NCBI GenBank assembly: GCA_044223975.1
Contig: JBGALI010000010.1
Coordinates: 127,872 to 191,871, forward strand
Origin: CAZCPB01 sp044223975
GTDB taxonomy: Bacteria > Planctomycetota > Phycisphaerae > Phycisphaerales > UBA1924
Direction of reading: 5' to 3'
DNA: 64,000 bases
The notes beneath the pieces were generated by a model. It saw only the letters and a program-made list of their open reading frames with translations. It ran no database searches and was not told the DNA's origin. Every line of letters begins with the position of its first letter. Position 1 is the first letter of the stretch. Below are positions 32,314-41,381 of the stretch, piece after piece. The translations under genes were made by a program, and so were the position numbers.

Positions 32314-32921
32314 TCGGGACCGACGAGCGGCGTGCCGAGGACGTGGAGCTCATGCGCCGGGTTGCCGGCTCCGACGAGGCGGCGGTGGCGCAGCTCTACG
32401 ACCGCTTCGCGGCGCTCATCCGCCGGATGGCGCGCCAGGCCCTGTCCCGCCGGTGCGACCTCGAGGACGTGGTTCAGGCGGTGTTCGTGCTCCTGTGGCG
32501 CAACGCCGCCCGGTACGACCCGGAACGCGCGTCCCTCGTGACGTGGGTCATGCTCATCACACGCCGGCGGATCATCGACACGCTGCGGCAGCTTCACCGG
32601 GTCAATCAGCGAACGGTGCGCCCCGCCGATTCCCCGGTTGCCTTCCCCGACGAATCACCCGAGCGCCACGAGGCGTTCGATCTCGTGGTCACCCGGATGC
32701 AGGTCCTCAACGAGTTGCAGCGGACGGTGCTGACCCGAGCGTACTTCCGGGGGCAGTCGCTGCGCCGGATCGGCGAAGACCTGAGCACGCCGCTGGGGAC
32801 GATCAAGACCGCGCTGCGGCGCGGCATGGACGCCCTGCGGGTCGACGCTCTGCGCCAGAGCCCGCGCCTCGTGCCGTCGCAGGCCGGAGCACCCGCCGCG
32901 TGCGTGGGCGGCGCCGCCTGA
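32310..32921 (+). CDS. ECF-type RNA polymerase sigma factor
   Basis: A 203-residue sigma-70 family member with region 2 at residues 13-85 ('ALIRRMARQALSRRCDLEDV', 'VQAVFVLLWRNAARYDPERA', 'SLVTWVMLITRRRIIDTLRQ') and region 4 at about 135-185 ('LNELQRTVLTRAYFRGQSLR', 'RIGEDLSTPLGTIKTALRRG'). The region 2 pattern resembles SigK-type ECF factors. No anti-sigma gene follows; the membrane protein before it, coupled by a 4-bp overlap, could serve that role (inference). A close paralogue lies at 56602. Confidence 0.92.
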   Translation: MIGTDERRAEDVELMRRVAGSDEAAVAQLYDRFAALIRRMARQALSRRCDLEDVVQAVFVLLWRNAARYDPERASLVTWVMLITRRRIIDTLRQLHRVNQRTVRPADSPVAFPDESPERHEAFDLVVTRMQVLNELQRTVLTRAYFRGQSLRRIGEDLSTPLGTIKTALRRGMDALRVDALRQSPRLVPSQAGAPAACVGGAA

Positions 32922-33080
32922 TGATGCACGGCGCTGCCGTTCCGGTCCCGCGCTCCCGCGCGGACGGTGGGGCAATGCCGGGGTCGACCCGGGCGTCAGA
33001 GCTGAGCGCGGTGCGACCGCGGGAGCCGGCGTACGAGCGGGGCGGAGCCGGCGGACCGGCGGGCGGCATCGGTGCAAGTC

Positions 33081-34985
33081 ATGAATGAACACCCGACGCG
33101 ATCTGGTCCCGGTGCCGACATGCTGCCGGCCGTGCTGGTGATCGGTGCGCTCTATCTCGCGCGCTCGGTGCTGATCCCTGTGGCGCTGGCGGTTCTGCTT
33201 TCGTTCATTCTCACGCCGCTCGTCACCCGCCTCCAACGACTGGTGCGGAGCCGGGGGCTGGCCGTCGCGTGCGTGACGCTGACGGCGGTGGCGATGGCCG
33301 GGGGGGGAGCGTTCGCCGTGGGCCATCAGTTCGTGGGGCTGGCGGCGCGGCTTCCGGAGTATCAAGACACGATCGCGCGGAAGGTGCGTTCGATACGCGA
33401 GAGCACGCGCGGAGTGGTTTCCGACGCTGCACAGACCCTGCGCACGATCGGGAGCGAGCTGGCCGAGAAGCCCACCGCCGGCCTTGCTGTTCCTGCCGCG
33501 CCCGCGCTGGAACCCGGCAGGACCGGCGCCGGCGCGCCGGCCGGGATCCCCCCCACCGTCGCGGCGCCGGACCCGAGTGATCCGCGGGCGCCTTTCGCGA
33601 CGATCGTGGGGTTGGTGCGCCCGCTCGTGTCGCCCGTGGCGACGGGGCTGATCGTGATCCTCTTGCTCTCGATGATGATGTATTCCCGGGAGGCGATCCG
33701 AGATCGCGTGATACGCCTGGCCGGACTGCGGCAGATCAGCGTTACTACACAGGCCATGGAGGAGACCGGTGACCGCGTGGGCGGCTACCTGCGTGCCCAA
33801 TCCCTGATCAACCTCATCTACGGGGTGATCGTCTACCTGGGCCTGCTGTTCCTGGGGGTCCCGAACGCGGCGGTGTGCGGGATCATCGCGGGTGTTCTGC
33901 GCTTTGTCCCGATCGTGGGCATCTGGCTCGGCGCCGCGCTGCCGGCGGCGATGGCGATCGCCGTCTTTGACGGTTGGGGCCACCTGGTGCTCGTGGTGTC
34001 GCTGATCGTCGTGCTCGAACTGATCGCCAACTTCATCCTCGAGCCGTGGCTGTACGGGTCGAGCACCGGCATTTCCAGCATCGGCGTGGTGGCGGCGATT
34101 ATTTTCTGGACCGCGATCTGGGGGGGTGTCGGGCTGATCCTGGCGATGCCGATGACCGTGTGCGTGATGGTGTTCGCACGCCAGTTTCCGCGTCTGGCCC
34201 TGGTGCCCATCCTTTTCGGCGACGAGCCGGTGCTCTCGGATTCCGATCGCTTCTACCAGCGCGTTCTCGGGGGCAACGAGGACGACGCCGCGGCGGTGCT
34301 GCGGACGCCCCCGGCCGCGACCGCGCCGGGGGTGCCGCAATCGATGCTCGAGCGGCTGGATTCGGTCGTCATCCCCGCCATGGGCACCGCCCGGCGAGAG
34401 TCGATCAAGGGAGCCATCTCCGAGGCCCGGGCGATCCGGGTCGTTCAGGGCGTGCGCGACGTGGCGCTCGACTGGATCGGCGAGCTGCCGGGCCGGGCGC
34501 CGGCGACGCCCGGAGGTGCTGGCGAACGCGTCCGGGCGGTCTGCCTCCCGGTGAACGACGAGGGCGACGAGTGCGCCGGCCTCGTGCTCGCCGCGAGCCT
34601 CGAGAACCAGGGCGTGGACGTGTCGGTTCTGTCCGCGAGTCTCCGGCTCCACGAGATGCTCGGCCTGGCCAAGGACAGCGGCGCGGAGGTTGTGCTGCTG
34701 TCTGCGATCGCGCCTTCCAGCGAGCTGTACACGCGGCGGGTGTGCAAGGCGGTGCGGCGCGCGATGCCCGGGGCAAAGGTGGTCGTGTGCGCGTGGGGCG
34801 GCGTGCCGGTGAACGGCGGGGACATCGCGTCTGGCGCAGACGCTCTGGTGACCTCGTTGGCAGCCGTGTCGGGCGCGCTTGTGCGCGAGCGGGGACCGCC
34901 GGGCGAGCAACGGGCCGGTGCGACCGTCGCGTCTTCCGCGGGGGAGCGGCCACGCGCGGGATCCCCCGGAGATCGAGCGACGTGA
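33081..34985 (+). CDS. AI-2E family transporter with a C-terminal Rossmann-like domain
   Basis: A 634-residue protein. Residues 1-380 are an AI-2E/PerM-type permease: an N-terminal pair of helices, a soluble loop with 'VVSDAAQTLRTIGSELAEKP', and the conserved 'QSLINLIYGVIVYLGLLFLG', 'FVPIVGIWLGAALPAAMAI' and 'NFILEPWLYGSSTGISSIGV'. Members move various small molecules or act as Na/H antiporters. The last 200 residues add 'VRAVCLPVNDEGDECAGLVL', 'SLENQGVDVSVLSASLRLHE' and 'EVVLLSAIAPSSEL', resembling a B12-binding-like Rossmann fold, probably cytoplasmic and regulatory. GTG 33072 is an alternative start. It closes the sigma-factor gene run. Confidence 0.87.
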   Translation: MNEHPTRSGPGADMLPAVLVIGALYLARSVLIPVALAVLLSFILTPLVTRLQRLVRSRGLAVACVTLTAVAMAGGGAFAVGHQFVGLAARLPEYQDTIARKVRSIRESTRGVVSDAAQTLRTIGSELAEKPTAGLAVPAAPALEPGRTGAGAPAGIPPTVAAPDPSDPRAPFATIVGLVRPLVSPVATGLIVILLLSMMMYSREAIRDRVIRLAGLRQISVTTQAMEETGDRVGGYLRAQSLINLIYGVIVYLGLLFLGVPNAAVCGIIAGVLRFVPIVGIWLGAALPAAMAIAVFDGWGHLVLVVSLIVVLELIANFILEPWLYGSSTGISSIGVVAAIIFWTAIWGGVGLILAMPMTVCVMVFARQFPRLALVPILFGDEPVLSDSDRFYQRVLGGNEDDAAAVLRTPPAATAPGVPQSMLERLDSVVIPAMGTARRESIKGAISEARAIRVVQGVRDVALDWIGELPGRAPATPGGAGERVRAVCLPVNDEGDECAGLVLAASLENQGVDVSVLSASLRLHEMLGLAKDSGAEVVLLSAIAPSSELYTRRVCKAVRRAMPGAKVVVCAWGGVPVNGGDIASGADALVTSLAAVSGALVRERGPPGEQRAGATVASSAGERPRAGSPGDRAT

Positions 34986-35138
34986 AGCCGCGTGATGCGG
35001 AGAGGCGTACCGATTCTCGAACACGTGGGCAAGACCCGCTGACCGCATCGCCCGCTGAGACCCTGGCATGGCCCACGAGGCGCCACGGGGAATCGGATGA
35101 ATCGCTCCGGCGCGTTGCGCTTTGCGGTGAATCGCGGG

Positions 35139-35165
35139 TATAGTACTCATACCCCATTGGGGTAT
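35139..35165 (+). promoter_or_regulatory. CsoR operator and -10 box upstream of csoR
   Basis: TATAGT (35139-35144) is followed by ATACCCCATTGGGGTAT (35149-35165), a perfect dyad with 8-bp arms around one base. TTGCGC at 35115 gives an 18-bp spacer. Position and sequence are what is known for CsoR autoregulation, where repressor sits over the start site. The leader from here to the ATG at 35420 is about 255 bp and holds no convincing gene. Confidence 0.85.
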
Positions 35166-35419
35166 ACGCCCGGAACGCCACGGGCCGGGGCTCAGATGAA
35201 ACCGGCGACTCGCCTTGGACACGCTCTGGACTCTCGCACGGCCGGCGACCCTTCCGCCGCGCACGCCTGTTCAGCCCGGCGAGCACGCCCGGAGTCACGG
35301 CGCAGGATTTCGATTGGGGGCTCTGCCGGCGCGTCGATCCGTTCCCGTCCCGCGGGCACGCGGCCGGGGTCAAGACGATCCCTCCGATGCACGCACCGCA
35401 CACCACCGAGGTGACCGAG

Positions 35420-35776
35420 ATGAGTAAGAAGCCCTCCCGTCCCAAGACATTAACACAGGCGCCCGAGGCAGCGAGGGCGCCAACGAGTCGGCAAGCCAAC
35501 GGGCATGCACCGGCGGCCGCCGGGGCCAATGTTGCACAACTCCGCCGGGCCAAGGGCCAGGTGGAGGGCATCGAGCGCATGATCGAGAATGGGCGCTACT
35601 GCGCCGACATCATCGTGCAGATCATCGCGGCCCGGGCCTCGCTCCAGGCGGTGGCCAAGGTGCTCCTCAAGGACCATCTCAAGTCCTGCCACACGGAGGC
35701 GATGAAGAACGGCGGCGCGGCGGCCGACGAGATGTACCAGGAACTGCTCGACCTGGTTTCGAAGATGGCCAAGTAA
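35420..35776 (+). CDS. csoR: Copper-sensing repressor of the CsoR family
   Basis: A 118-residue protein. The first 35 residues are a Pro/Ala-rich extension; the rest is the four-helix CsoR fold ('QLRRAKGQVEGIERMIENGR', 'YCADIIVQIIAARASLQAVA', 'KVLLKDHLKSCHTEAMKNGG'). Cys61, His86 and Cys90 have the exact C-x24-H-x3-C spacing of Cu(I)-binding CsoR. The start at 35420 has GAGGTGA upstream. The promoter carries a perfect CsoR dyad, and related dyads are found before the HMA, PAS-LuxR and DUF1328 genes. Binding of copper should release DNA. The downstream desaturase is 15 bp away. Confidence 0.9.
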   Translation: MSKKPSRPKTLTQAPEAARAPTSRQANGHAPAAAGANVAQLRRAKGQVEGIERMIENGRYCADIIVQIIAARASLQAVAKVLLKDHLKSCHTEAMKNGGAAADEMYQELLDLVSKMAK

Positions 35777-35791
35777 ACGTCGGAGGCGCAC

Positions 35792-36787
35792 GTGGTCGAC
35801 GGGCGCCACCCCACCGGGGATCACGTGCTCGCCAAGGACGGGAATTCCATGCCACACTCGCCCGCTGTTGGTCACCGACTCGACGACCCGACGAAAACCG
35901 ACGCGCACGCTTCGACCGGATCGCGCACGGCGACTTTTCTGGCCATCGTTGTGCCGATGCTGGGGCTGGTCACCGCGGTGGTCCTGCTGTGGGGCGTGGG
36001 CTTCAGCTGGGTGCACCTGGCGCTTCTGGTCGGGGGGTACATCGCGACGGGGCTGGGCATCACCGTCGGCTATCACCGACTTTTCACGCACAGGTCGTTC
36101 GAGGCGGGCCCCGTTCTCACGTCGGTGCTGGGCATCCTGGGATCGATGGCCGTCGAGGGGTCCATCCTGCACTGGGTTTCGATCCACCGGCGCCACCACC
36201 AGCACAGCGACCGCGACGACGACCCGCACTCTCCCCACACGCACGGCGACGGGTTTCTTTCCACGCTTCGCGGGCTCTACCACGCGCACGTGGGCTGGTG
36301 CTTTGAGCCAAACCCGCCGGACATGCACCGCTACGTGCCCGACCTGCAGGCAGACCCGCTGGTGCGCCGGCTGAACGCCCTGTTCCCGCTGTGGGTGGCC
36401 CTGGGCCTGCTCATCCCGGCCGCGATCGCGTTCGCCGTGACGGGCACGTGGCTGGGGGCGGCCCTGGGCCTGATCTGGGGAGGGCTGGTGCGCATCTTCG
36501 TCGTGCACCACATCACCTGGAGCATCAATTCCGCCTGCCACCTGTGGGGTGCTCGCCCGTTCGTCACCCACGATCACAGCCGCAATAACGTGGTCTTCGG
36601 CGTGCTCGGGCTGGGCGAAGGGTGGCACAACAACCACCACGCGTTCCCCTCTTCGGCGCGGCACGGGCTGAGGTGGTGGCAGTTCGACCTGAGCTACCTC
36701 GTGATCCTCGGGCTGAAGAGCCTGGGCCTGGCCCGGAAGGTCCGCGTGCCGGGACGCGAGCGCATCGACGCCAAGCAAGCGCGATAA
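35792..36787 (+). CDS. Membrane fatty-acid (acyl-CoA type) desaturase
   Basis: A 331-residue integral membrane protein with all three His boxes of the delta-9 desaturase family: HRLFTH (95-100), HRRHH (132-136) and HNNHH (279-283), ligands for the di-iron centre. Four or more membrane helices flank them. It inserts a double bond in acyl chains with O2. The GTG at 35792 has GGAGG five bases upstream, 15 bp after csoR; ATG 35850 is an alternative that keeps the domain. Being co-transcribed with csoR places it under the CsoR dyad, linking membrane fluidity to metal stress. A decayed copy of its C-terminal half is at 60873-61177. Confidence 0.9.
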   Translation: MVDGRHPTGDHVLAKDGNSMPHSPAVGHRLDDPTKTDAHASTGSRTATFLAIVVPMLGLVTAVVLLWGVGFSWVHLALLVGGYIATGLGITVGYHRLFTHRSFEAGPVLTSVLGILGSMAVEGSILHWVSIHRRHHQHSDRDDDPHSPHTHGDGFLSTLRGLYHAHVGWCFEPNPPDMHRYVPDLQADPLVRRLNALFPLWVALGLLIPAAIAFAVTGTWLGAALGLIWGGLVRIFVVHHITWSINSACHLWGARPFVTHDHSRNNVVFGVLGLGEGWHNNHHAFPSSARHGLRWWQFDLSYLVILGLKSLGLARKVRVPGRERIDAKQAR

Positions 36788-37329
36788 GGACGCGGGCGGA
36801 CCGGCGGCCGGATGCCACAGCGCCGCCCCCGGGCTCTCATCGGTGCCAGGACCGTTCTCCGCAAGCTCGGGTCGCATCGCCGGACGGGCGCACACGGGAC
36901 GGCGGTCGTGTCCGTCGCGGCGGCCATGTCGCGGCGCACTCCCGGCGGCGTGGCCCGGAGCGCCTCGCACGCACCCACCTCCCACGATTGCCCCGGGCTC
37001 CGCCCGCGAACACCTCCGCCCGCGCGGCGGCGACGGGCCCGCACGAGGGATGTAGCAAACTCTCTCCAATCGCGCCGCGCACTCCGAACACGGGCGACTC
37101 CGGTACCCGTGATGGGTACAGTGCTATACACCTACGGGGTATAGGTTCAAGACCCGACCGCGCACGGAGAGCGCACGGCAACGCGTGCAAAGCGAGTTGC
37201 TCGACCCGGCGTTGAAGTTAGAGCAACGACCGGGAGTTCCGGCCCGGTGGGCGTGCGGCCGTTGGCGTTCCTCGTCGGCGCTACCGGGTCCGTCCCGCCT
37301 TGCCGACCGCTTTCGCAAGGAGTTCACGC
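36788..37329. other. Intergenic region with two TACCC/GGGTA dyads
   Basis: 542 bp without a convincing gene. The 3-prime half (37021-37329) is repeated, with differences, at 61261-61567. It carries GTACCCGTGATGGGTAC at 37103-37119 and a second dyad at 37124-37144. Confidence 0.6.
37124..37144 (+). promoter_or_regulatory. CsoR-type dyad upstream of the DUF1328 gene
   Basis: CTATACACC, TAC and GGGGTATAG form a dyad with 9-bp arms and one mismatch. It is conserved at 61365-61383 in the duplicated segment (CATACACCTACGGGGTATG). TATAGG at its right edge could be a -10 box. It lies 186 bp before the DUF1328 ATG. Confidence 0.7.
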
Positions 37330-37509
37330 ATGCTTCGATGGGCGTTTGTCTTCCTGGTGCTGGCCCTGGTCGCGGGTCTGCTGGGCTTTACCGGGGTCGC
37401 CGGCGAGTCGATGGCGATCGCGCGCATCCTGTTCTTCGTGTTTCTCATCGTGTTCGTGATCGGGCTGGTGTACAGCCTGGTCACCGGAAGGCGGGCTGTC
37501 GCGCCGTAA
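37330..37509 (+). CDS. Small membrane protein, DUF1328 (YtjA-like)
   Basis: A 59-residue protein with two membrane helices, 'MLRWAFVFLVLALVAGLLGF' and 'IARILFFVFLIVFVIGLVYS', the typical DUF1328 sequence. AAGGAG lies 9 bases before the ATG. Function unknown; relatives are stress-linked. The gene at 61568 is almost identical at DNA level, the strongest sign of a recent duplication or of gene conversion. Confidence 0.88.
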   Translation: MLRWAFVFLVLALVAGLLGFTGVAGESMAIARILFFVFLIVFVIGLVYSLVTGRRAVAP

Positions 37510-37618
37510 CCGCTCCGCTTCCCGAGCCCGTCCTTCCTGCGCGGCGGGCGGGCCCTTGGGGCGCACCGGCCGCACGGCGGGCCGGCGAGCGGACCGCGAC
37601 CACCGAAAGGACTCATGT

Positions 37619-38314
37619 ATGAATCACATCCCTCATTCCTCCGTATGCCGTCCGGCGTTGCTCGCGTTCGCGCTGGCCGCGGCCGCGTGTCTGGCGCCCT
37701 CGGCCCGGGCTGGGAGCGTGTATTTCTCGATGGCGGGCGAGCCGTCGCTTGGCGGGCCCGACCGGAGTGCGACGCTCCTGATCTGCGTGTCCGCGGGCGC
37801 GGACGCCGAGCACACCGTGGACTTCACGCTCAGCAACCTTGACGCGACGTCCGCCTACATCAGCGGCGTTTCGTTCGTCGGGGGATCCGTCGATGGCGGC
37901 CGGCTGGTGGCGAGCAAGGGCACGCTTCAGCTTTGGGGGCGCCGGTACACGGAAGCGGAATTGTCCGCCGCACGAACGATCCCGCCGGTCATCTCGGCGA
38001 GCGGCGGGTACGCGAGCAACGGAACGCTCGCGAGCGAGCAGTCGCTGACGTTCCGGTATTCGTTGGCCGCGGGCGCGACGTTCGACGACGTCGTGGCTTC
38101 CGTCACCGGCGCCGCGGGGCACGGGGACGCGATGAAGATCGGCGTGCGGGTCTCCTCCTGGAGCAACTCCGACTCGGGCTCGCGTGGTGATTGGTATACG
38201 GGCTCGGCACCCTTCACGGTTCCCCTGCCGTCGGGCGTGTACGCCGGGGCGGGAATGCTCGCCGGGCTCATGGGCCTGATGTACGTGCGCCGGAAGAGAC
38301 TTTCGCGCGACTGA
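37619..38314 (+). CDS. Secreted PEP-CTERM-like protein
   Basis: A 231-residue exported protein with a signal peptide (to about residue 31, ACLAPSARA), a beta-rich body ('RSATLLICVSAGADAEHTVD', 'ISASGGYASNGTLASEQSLT') and a sorting tail of VPLPSG, a Gly/Ala-rich helix and RRKR. GAAAGGAC precedes the ATG. No enzymatic motif seen. It has no copy in the 60-62 kb duplicate, where the segment joins directly across its position. Confidence 0.78.
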   Translation: MNHIPHSSVCRPALLAFALAAAACLAPSARAGSVYFSMAGEPSLGGPDRSATLLICVSAGADAEHTVDFTLSNLDATSAYISGVSFVGGSVDGGRLVASKGTLQLWGRRYTEAELSAARTIPPVISASGGYASNGTLASEQSLTFRYSLAAGATFDDVVASVTGAAGHGDAMKIGVRVSSWSNSDSGSRGDWYTGSAPFTVPLPSGVYAGAGMLAGLMGLMYVRRKRLSRD

Positions 38315-38320
38315 ACATCC

Positions 38321-38343
38321 GCGCCCCGGCCAGACCGGGGCGC
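38321..38343 (+). terminator. Hairpin after the PEP-CTERM gene at 37619
   Basis: GCGCCCCGG, CCAGA and CCGGGGCGC make a perfect 9-bp stem with a 5-base loop 6 bp after the stop. No T-tract follows, so it may be a factor-assisted terminator or an RNA-stabilising hairpin. Confidence 0.6.
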
Positions 38344-38493
38344 TCACCGAGGTTGGTCGAAGTGGACCTGTGCTTTGGAAACGTCTTCAGCGATCAGGTC
38401 ACCGGGGTTCATACGGATGATCGCTGGACCGCACCCCGCGCCGGAGTGCGCGGCACTCAACGGCTTCGGAACGGCCGAGACCGCACTTTTTCC

Positions 38494-38508
38494 GCAGGCT
38501 CTGCCTGC
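38494..38508 (+). promoter_or_regulatory. Short leader hairpin before the ribosome site
   Basis: GCAGGC, TCT, GCCTGC forms a 6-bp stem that ends 2 bp before AAAGGA of the gene at 38523. The duplicate at 61846-61860 keeps both arms while the loop differs (AAC), as expected for a selected RNA structure. Confidence 0.5.
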
Positions 38509-38522
38509 AAAGGAAGCATCAC

Positions 38523-39224
38523 ATGAAGACTCCGCTTATTCTCGCCGGGCTCGCCTTCGCTTTCACGGGGAGCGCGTACGCGGGCACCACCATCATCTCG
38601 ATCACGTACGCGGACCTGAGCGGCAACTACACCGCGTCGAGCGCGACCACGGGCACCTTCAACGCTCACGCGGTCGATCACCCCGGGATCCTGCGCACCG
38701 CGGGCGACGTCTCCCGCCTGATCACCCCCAACGGCAACGCCGATTTCCAGCCGGGCTTTGTGTCCGGCGCGGACCTGTCTGACTTTGCCATGAACATCGC
38801 CGTCACCCACGGCGCCAGCACTGGTACGGGCACCGGCACGTTCACCGCGACCGACGCCGACGGCGACGCGATCACCGGGAACATGACCGGCACGTGGGGT
38901 ATGCAGGGGACCTTCCTGGCTTTCCAGGGTGTCCTGAGCAACGTCGTCATCCACGACAACGGCACGCTGGACCACACGTTCAACGGTTCGAACACCGGTT
39001 CGTGGGACACCAACCTCCCCGCCGGCTCTCCCTACGACGGGGCCGTCGTCCACCTGACGGAGAACGGCAACAACTTCTTCGCCAGCAACTGGACCGACGC
39101 CGCCACCGGCGTGACCGCGCAGGTCACGGCGGCCATCACCGTTCCCCTGCCCCCGGGCGGGTTGGCCGGGCTGGGCACGCTCTCGGGCGTTCTGGGCCTC
39201 AGTCTCGTCCGCCGTCGTCGCTGA
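38523..39224 (+). CDS. Secreted PEP-CTERM-like protein (copy 1)
   Basis: A 233-residue exported protein: signal peptide (MKTPLILAGLAFAFTGSAYA), a Thr/Ser/Gly-rich beta body ('AGTTIISITYADLSGNYTAS', 'GTFTATDADGDAITGNM', 'FNGSNTGSWDTN') and a tail of VPLPPGG, a short helix and RRRR. Surface anchoring by an exosortase-like system is likely. Function unknown. A near-identical copy is at 61875, with the duplication continuing through the 3-prime hairpin. Confidence 0.85.
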   Translation: MKTPLILAGLAFAFTGSAYAGTTIISITYADLSGNYTASSATTGTFNAHAVDHPGILRTAGDVSRLITPNGNADFQPGFVSGADLSDFAMNIAVTHGASTGTGTGTFTATDADGDAITGNMTGTWGMQGTFLAFQGVLSNVVIHDNGTLDHTFNGSNTGSWDTNLPAGSPYDGAVVHLTENGNNFFASNWTDAATGVTAQVTAAITVPLPPGGLAGLGTLSGVLGLSLVRRRR

Positions 39225-39236
39225 GACAACCCCATC

Positions 39237-39282
39237 CCGGCGCGCGACAGCACTCCCTCCTGCTCCCTCCGTCGCGCGCCGG
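39237..39282 (+). terminator. Hairpin with 12-bp perfect stem (copy 1)
   Basis: CCGGCGCGCGAC and GTCGCGCGCCGG pair fully around a 22-base pyrimidine-rich loop, 12 bp after the stop. The same 46 bases are at 62592-62637. A terminator or a 3-prime stability element is likely. Confidence 0.65.
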
Positions 39283-39350
39283 AGCATGGGTCACCGACCG
39301 TTGATTTCCACGCGCCCCTGGGGCGCCAGTTCTTATAAAGGAACACTTCC

Positions 39351-40934
39351 ATGACTCTTCGAATGAATCTCGTGCCGATCACGGCGATGTCACTCTGCCT
39401 CGCCGCCGGGGCGGTATGTGCACAGAGCACCATCGCGCACGGAGCCCAGCCGCCGATGATCGCGTCGAGCGCGGCCAACTCGGGACTGGACTTCCGTTCG
39501 TACCACTGGCTGGGCGACCGCAAGGTTGTGAACGCCAACAACGAAGAGATCGCTAGCGTCTCCGAGCTCATCCTCGACCGTGGCTCGGGCCGCATCGAGT
39601 ACCTGGCGGTCAAGACGGGGTCCACCCTGGGCCTTGGCGGAAAGACCGTCGCCGTCCCGTACGGCGCGTTCCGTTGGGACACCACCGGGGAACGTCTGGT
39701 TATGAACTCCACCCCGGAGCAGCTCAAGCAGTTCCCGGAGTACTCCGGCGAACACTGGACGGCCCTGAAGGACCCGAAGGCCGGCGACGCGAGCACGCTG
39801 CGCAAGCGGCTCGCCGAGGACGCCGCGGCCACCAACGATCCGTACGCCGCCAGCCTGGACACCGCCAAGCACGCCCGGATCGAGGGGGAGATCACCAGCG
39901 TCGAGCGCGTGCGCTCCAGCACGTTCGGCGAGCAAGTCGTCGTGACGGTCCGCGCAAGCGACGGGACTTCGCGCAAGGTGGCCCTCGGGCCGTCCTGGTT
40001 CGTCAACAGCTCGGCCGCGGCGCCGATGCGCGGCGACAAGGTGGTCGTAGACACGCTCGCCATGGCGCGCGATCCCGGCGACCTGTGCGTCGGTTCGCAC
40101 CTGAAGGTCGGCGAGCGCGAGCTTGCCCTGCGGAATACCGACGGCAGCCCGACGTGGGTGCTCAAGACCGACGCGAGCGGGACGGGGTTCAGCACGCCGT
40201 ACCTGCGGTACGTGATCCTGAGCGACATCAAAGGGATGAAGGTCGATTGCCGCGGCAACGACCTGGGCAAGGTGTACGACGTCATCCTCGACCGCAACTC
40301 GGGTCAGGCCGCGTTCCTGTCCATCGATCCCAACCAGAATTTCCTGGGGATCAGCGACACCAAGCGGCTGGTCCCGTGGTCGGTGGCGACCGTGACGACG
40401 GACAAGACCGTGCGGATCGACGCTTCGAAAGAGATGGTGCTAGCCAGCGGCGAGACGCCGTCGGACCTCTCGACGCTGAACACCGGCTCGCGGGCCGAGA
40501 GTGTGTACAAGGCGTACCAGGTGCCGATGCCGACGTTCGATACTCCCAAGCCGGTTTCGGCGGGTTCGCCGGGCGATGCCTGGGGTAGGCACGGCGTGAT
40601 CATCGCGGCGATCGAACGTGGCTCGGCCAAGACGATGACCGGCAAGGTCGTCGACGTCAGCGAGGTCAAGTTCGATGGCGACGTAAAGTCGGCCCGGTCG
40701 ATCTCGATCCGTACCGAGGGTGACGCAGGGACCGAAGAGACGGTCCTTCTCGGGCCGTCTTGGTACATGGACAACCAGAAGGCCGCCTGCAAGTCCGGCG
40801 ACGTGGTGACGGTGGAAGCCTGCCGCACGGTCATCGGCGGCAAGACGTACTGGCTCGCCAGGTCGATCGATTGCAAGTCCACGAAGGTTGTGCTGCTGGA
40901 CAGCGGAGACGCGCCGGCGTGGGCGCCGCGCTAA
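39351..40934 (+). CDS. Exported PRC-barrel protein (copy 1)
   Basis: A 527-residue exported protein with signal peptide 'TAMSLCLAAGAVCA'. It contains two PRC-barrel domains, at about 46-110 ('SYHWLGDRKVVNANNEEIAS', 'VSELILDRGSGRIEYLAV') and 275-350 ('SDIKGMKVDCRGNDLGKVYD', 'VILDRNSGQAAFLSIDPNQN'), each followed by small beta domains ('RIEGEITSVERVRSSTFGE', 'MTGKVVDVSEVKF'). PRC-barrels bind RNA, protein or photosynthetic complexes in other systems; exported ones in stress loci are of unknown function. AAAGGAACAC precedes the start. The paralogue at 54570 is the same but for a hydrophilic insert. Confidence 0.85.
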   Translation: MTLRMNLVPITAMSLCLAAGAVCAQSTIAHGAQPPMIASSAANSGLDFRSYHWLGDRKVVNANNEEIASVSELILDRGSGRIEYLAVKTGSTLGLGGKTVAVPYGAFRWDTTGERLVMNSTPEQLKQFPEYSGEHWTALKDPKAGDASTLRKRLAEDAAATNDPYAASLDTAKHARIEGEITSVERVRSSTFGEQVVVTVRASDGTSRKVALGPSWFVNSSAAAPMRGDKVVVDTLAMARDPGDLCVGSHLKVGERELALRNTDGSPTWVLKTDASGTGFSTPYLRYVILSDIKGMKVDCRGNDLGKVYDVILDRNSGQAAFLSIDPNQNFLGISDTKRLVPWSVATVTTDKTVRIDASKEMVLASGETPSDLSTLNTGSRAESVYKAYQVPMPTFDTPKPVSAGSPGDAWGRHGVIIAAIERGSAKTMTGKVVDVSEVKFDGDVKSARSISIRTEGDAGTEETVLLGPSWYMDNQKAACKSGDVVTVEACRTVIGGKTYWLARSIDCKSTKVVLLDSGDAPAWAPR

Positions 40935-40988
40935 ATCGGGCGCGGAACGAGACCGAACGGGAACGGCCCAGAACAAGGAACGGCGCTC

Positions 40989-41255
40989 ATGCCATTGTGT
41001 CAGCCGGTCAACACCTCACGGATCTTCGCGGCGGCGGATGTTCTGCTGCGGGCGATCAACTCGCCCGCCGGGAACGCCGCGATGGTGTCGCTCTACATCG
41101 ACGCCGTTCACCCGCGCCGTAGCCCTCCACCCTGGGAGTTCACCCAGTCCGAGCTGAATGACGCGCTGGATTTCCTTGTCCGCATGGGACTGGCCCGGAA
41201 GACACCGCAAGCCCGATCGGCGATTGGCGCTCACGCCCAACGCCGACGGTGCTGA
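40989..41255 (+). CDS. Small protein of unknown function
   Basis: An 88-residue protein starting after AAGGAACGG. Residues 10-70 look like a helical domain ('IFAAADVLLRAINSPAGNAA', 'FTQSELNDALDFLVRMGLAR'), possibly a winged-helix remnant, with a basic tail. No family named. It is 54 bp after the PRC-barrel gene and could be co-transcribed. Confidence 0.5.
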   Translation: MPLCQPVNTSRIFAAADVLLRAINSPAGNAAMVSLYIDAVHPRRSPPPWEFTQSELNDALDFLVRMGLARKTPQARSAIGAHAQRRRC

Positions 41256-41381
41256 TCCGATCCCCCCACGGGGGCGTTTGGCGAGAGCCGGCGTCCCCGA
41301 TTGATGACCCGCTTGGTGCTTCGGGACGAATCGTTCGCTCCTGGATTGAATCGCGGTCTGCACACTCGAAAGGGTTGACCG

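Noticed and set aside
35097..35414. Protein encoded in the csoR leader
   Set aside because: The frame starts upstream of the promoter, runs through the operator, and is Arg/Pro/Ser-rich without a ribosome site.
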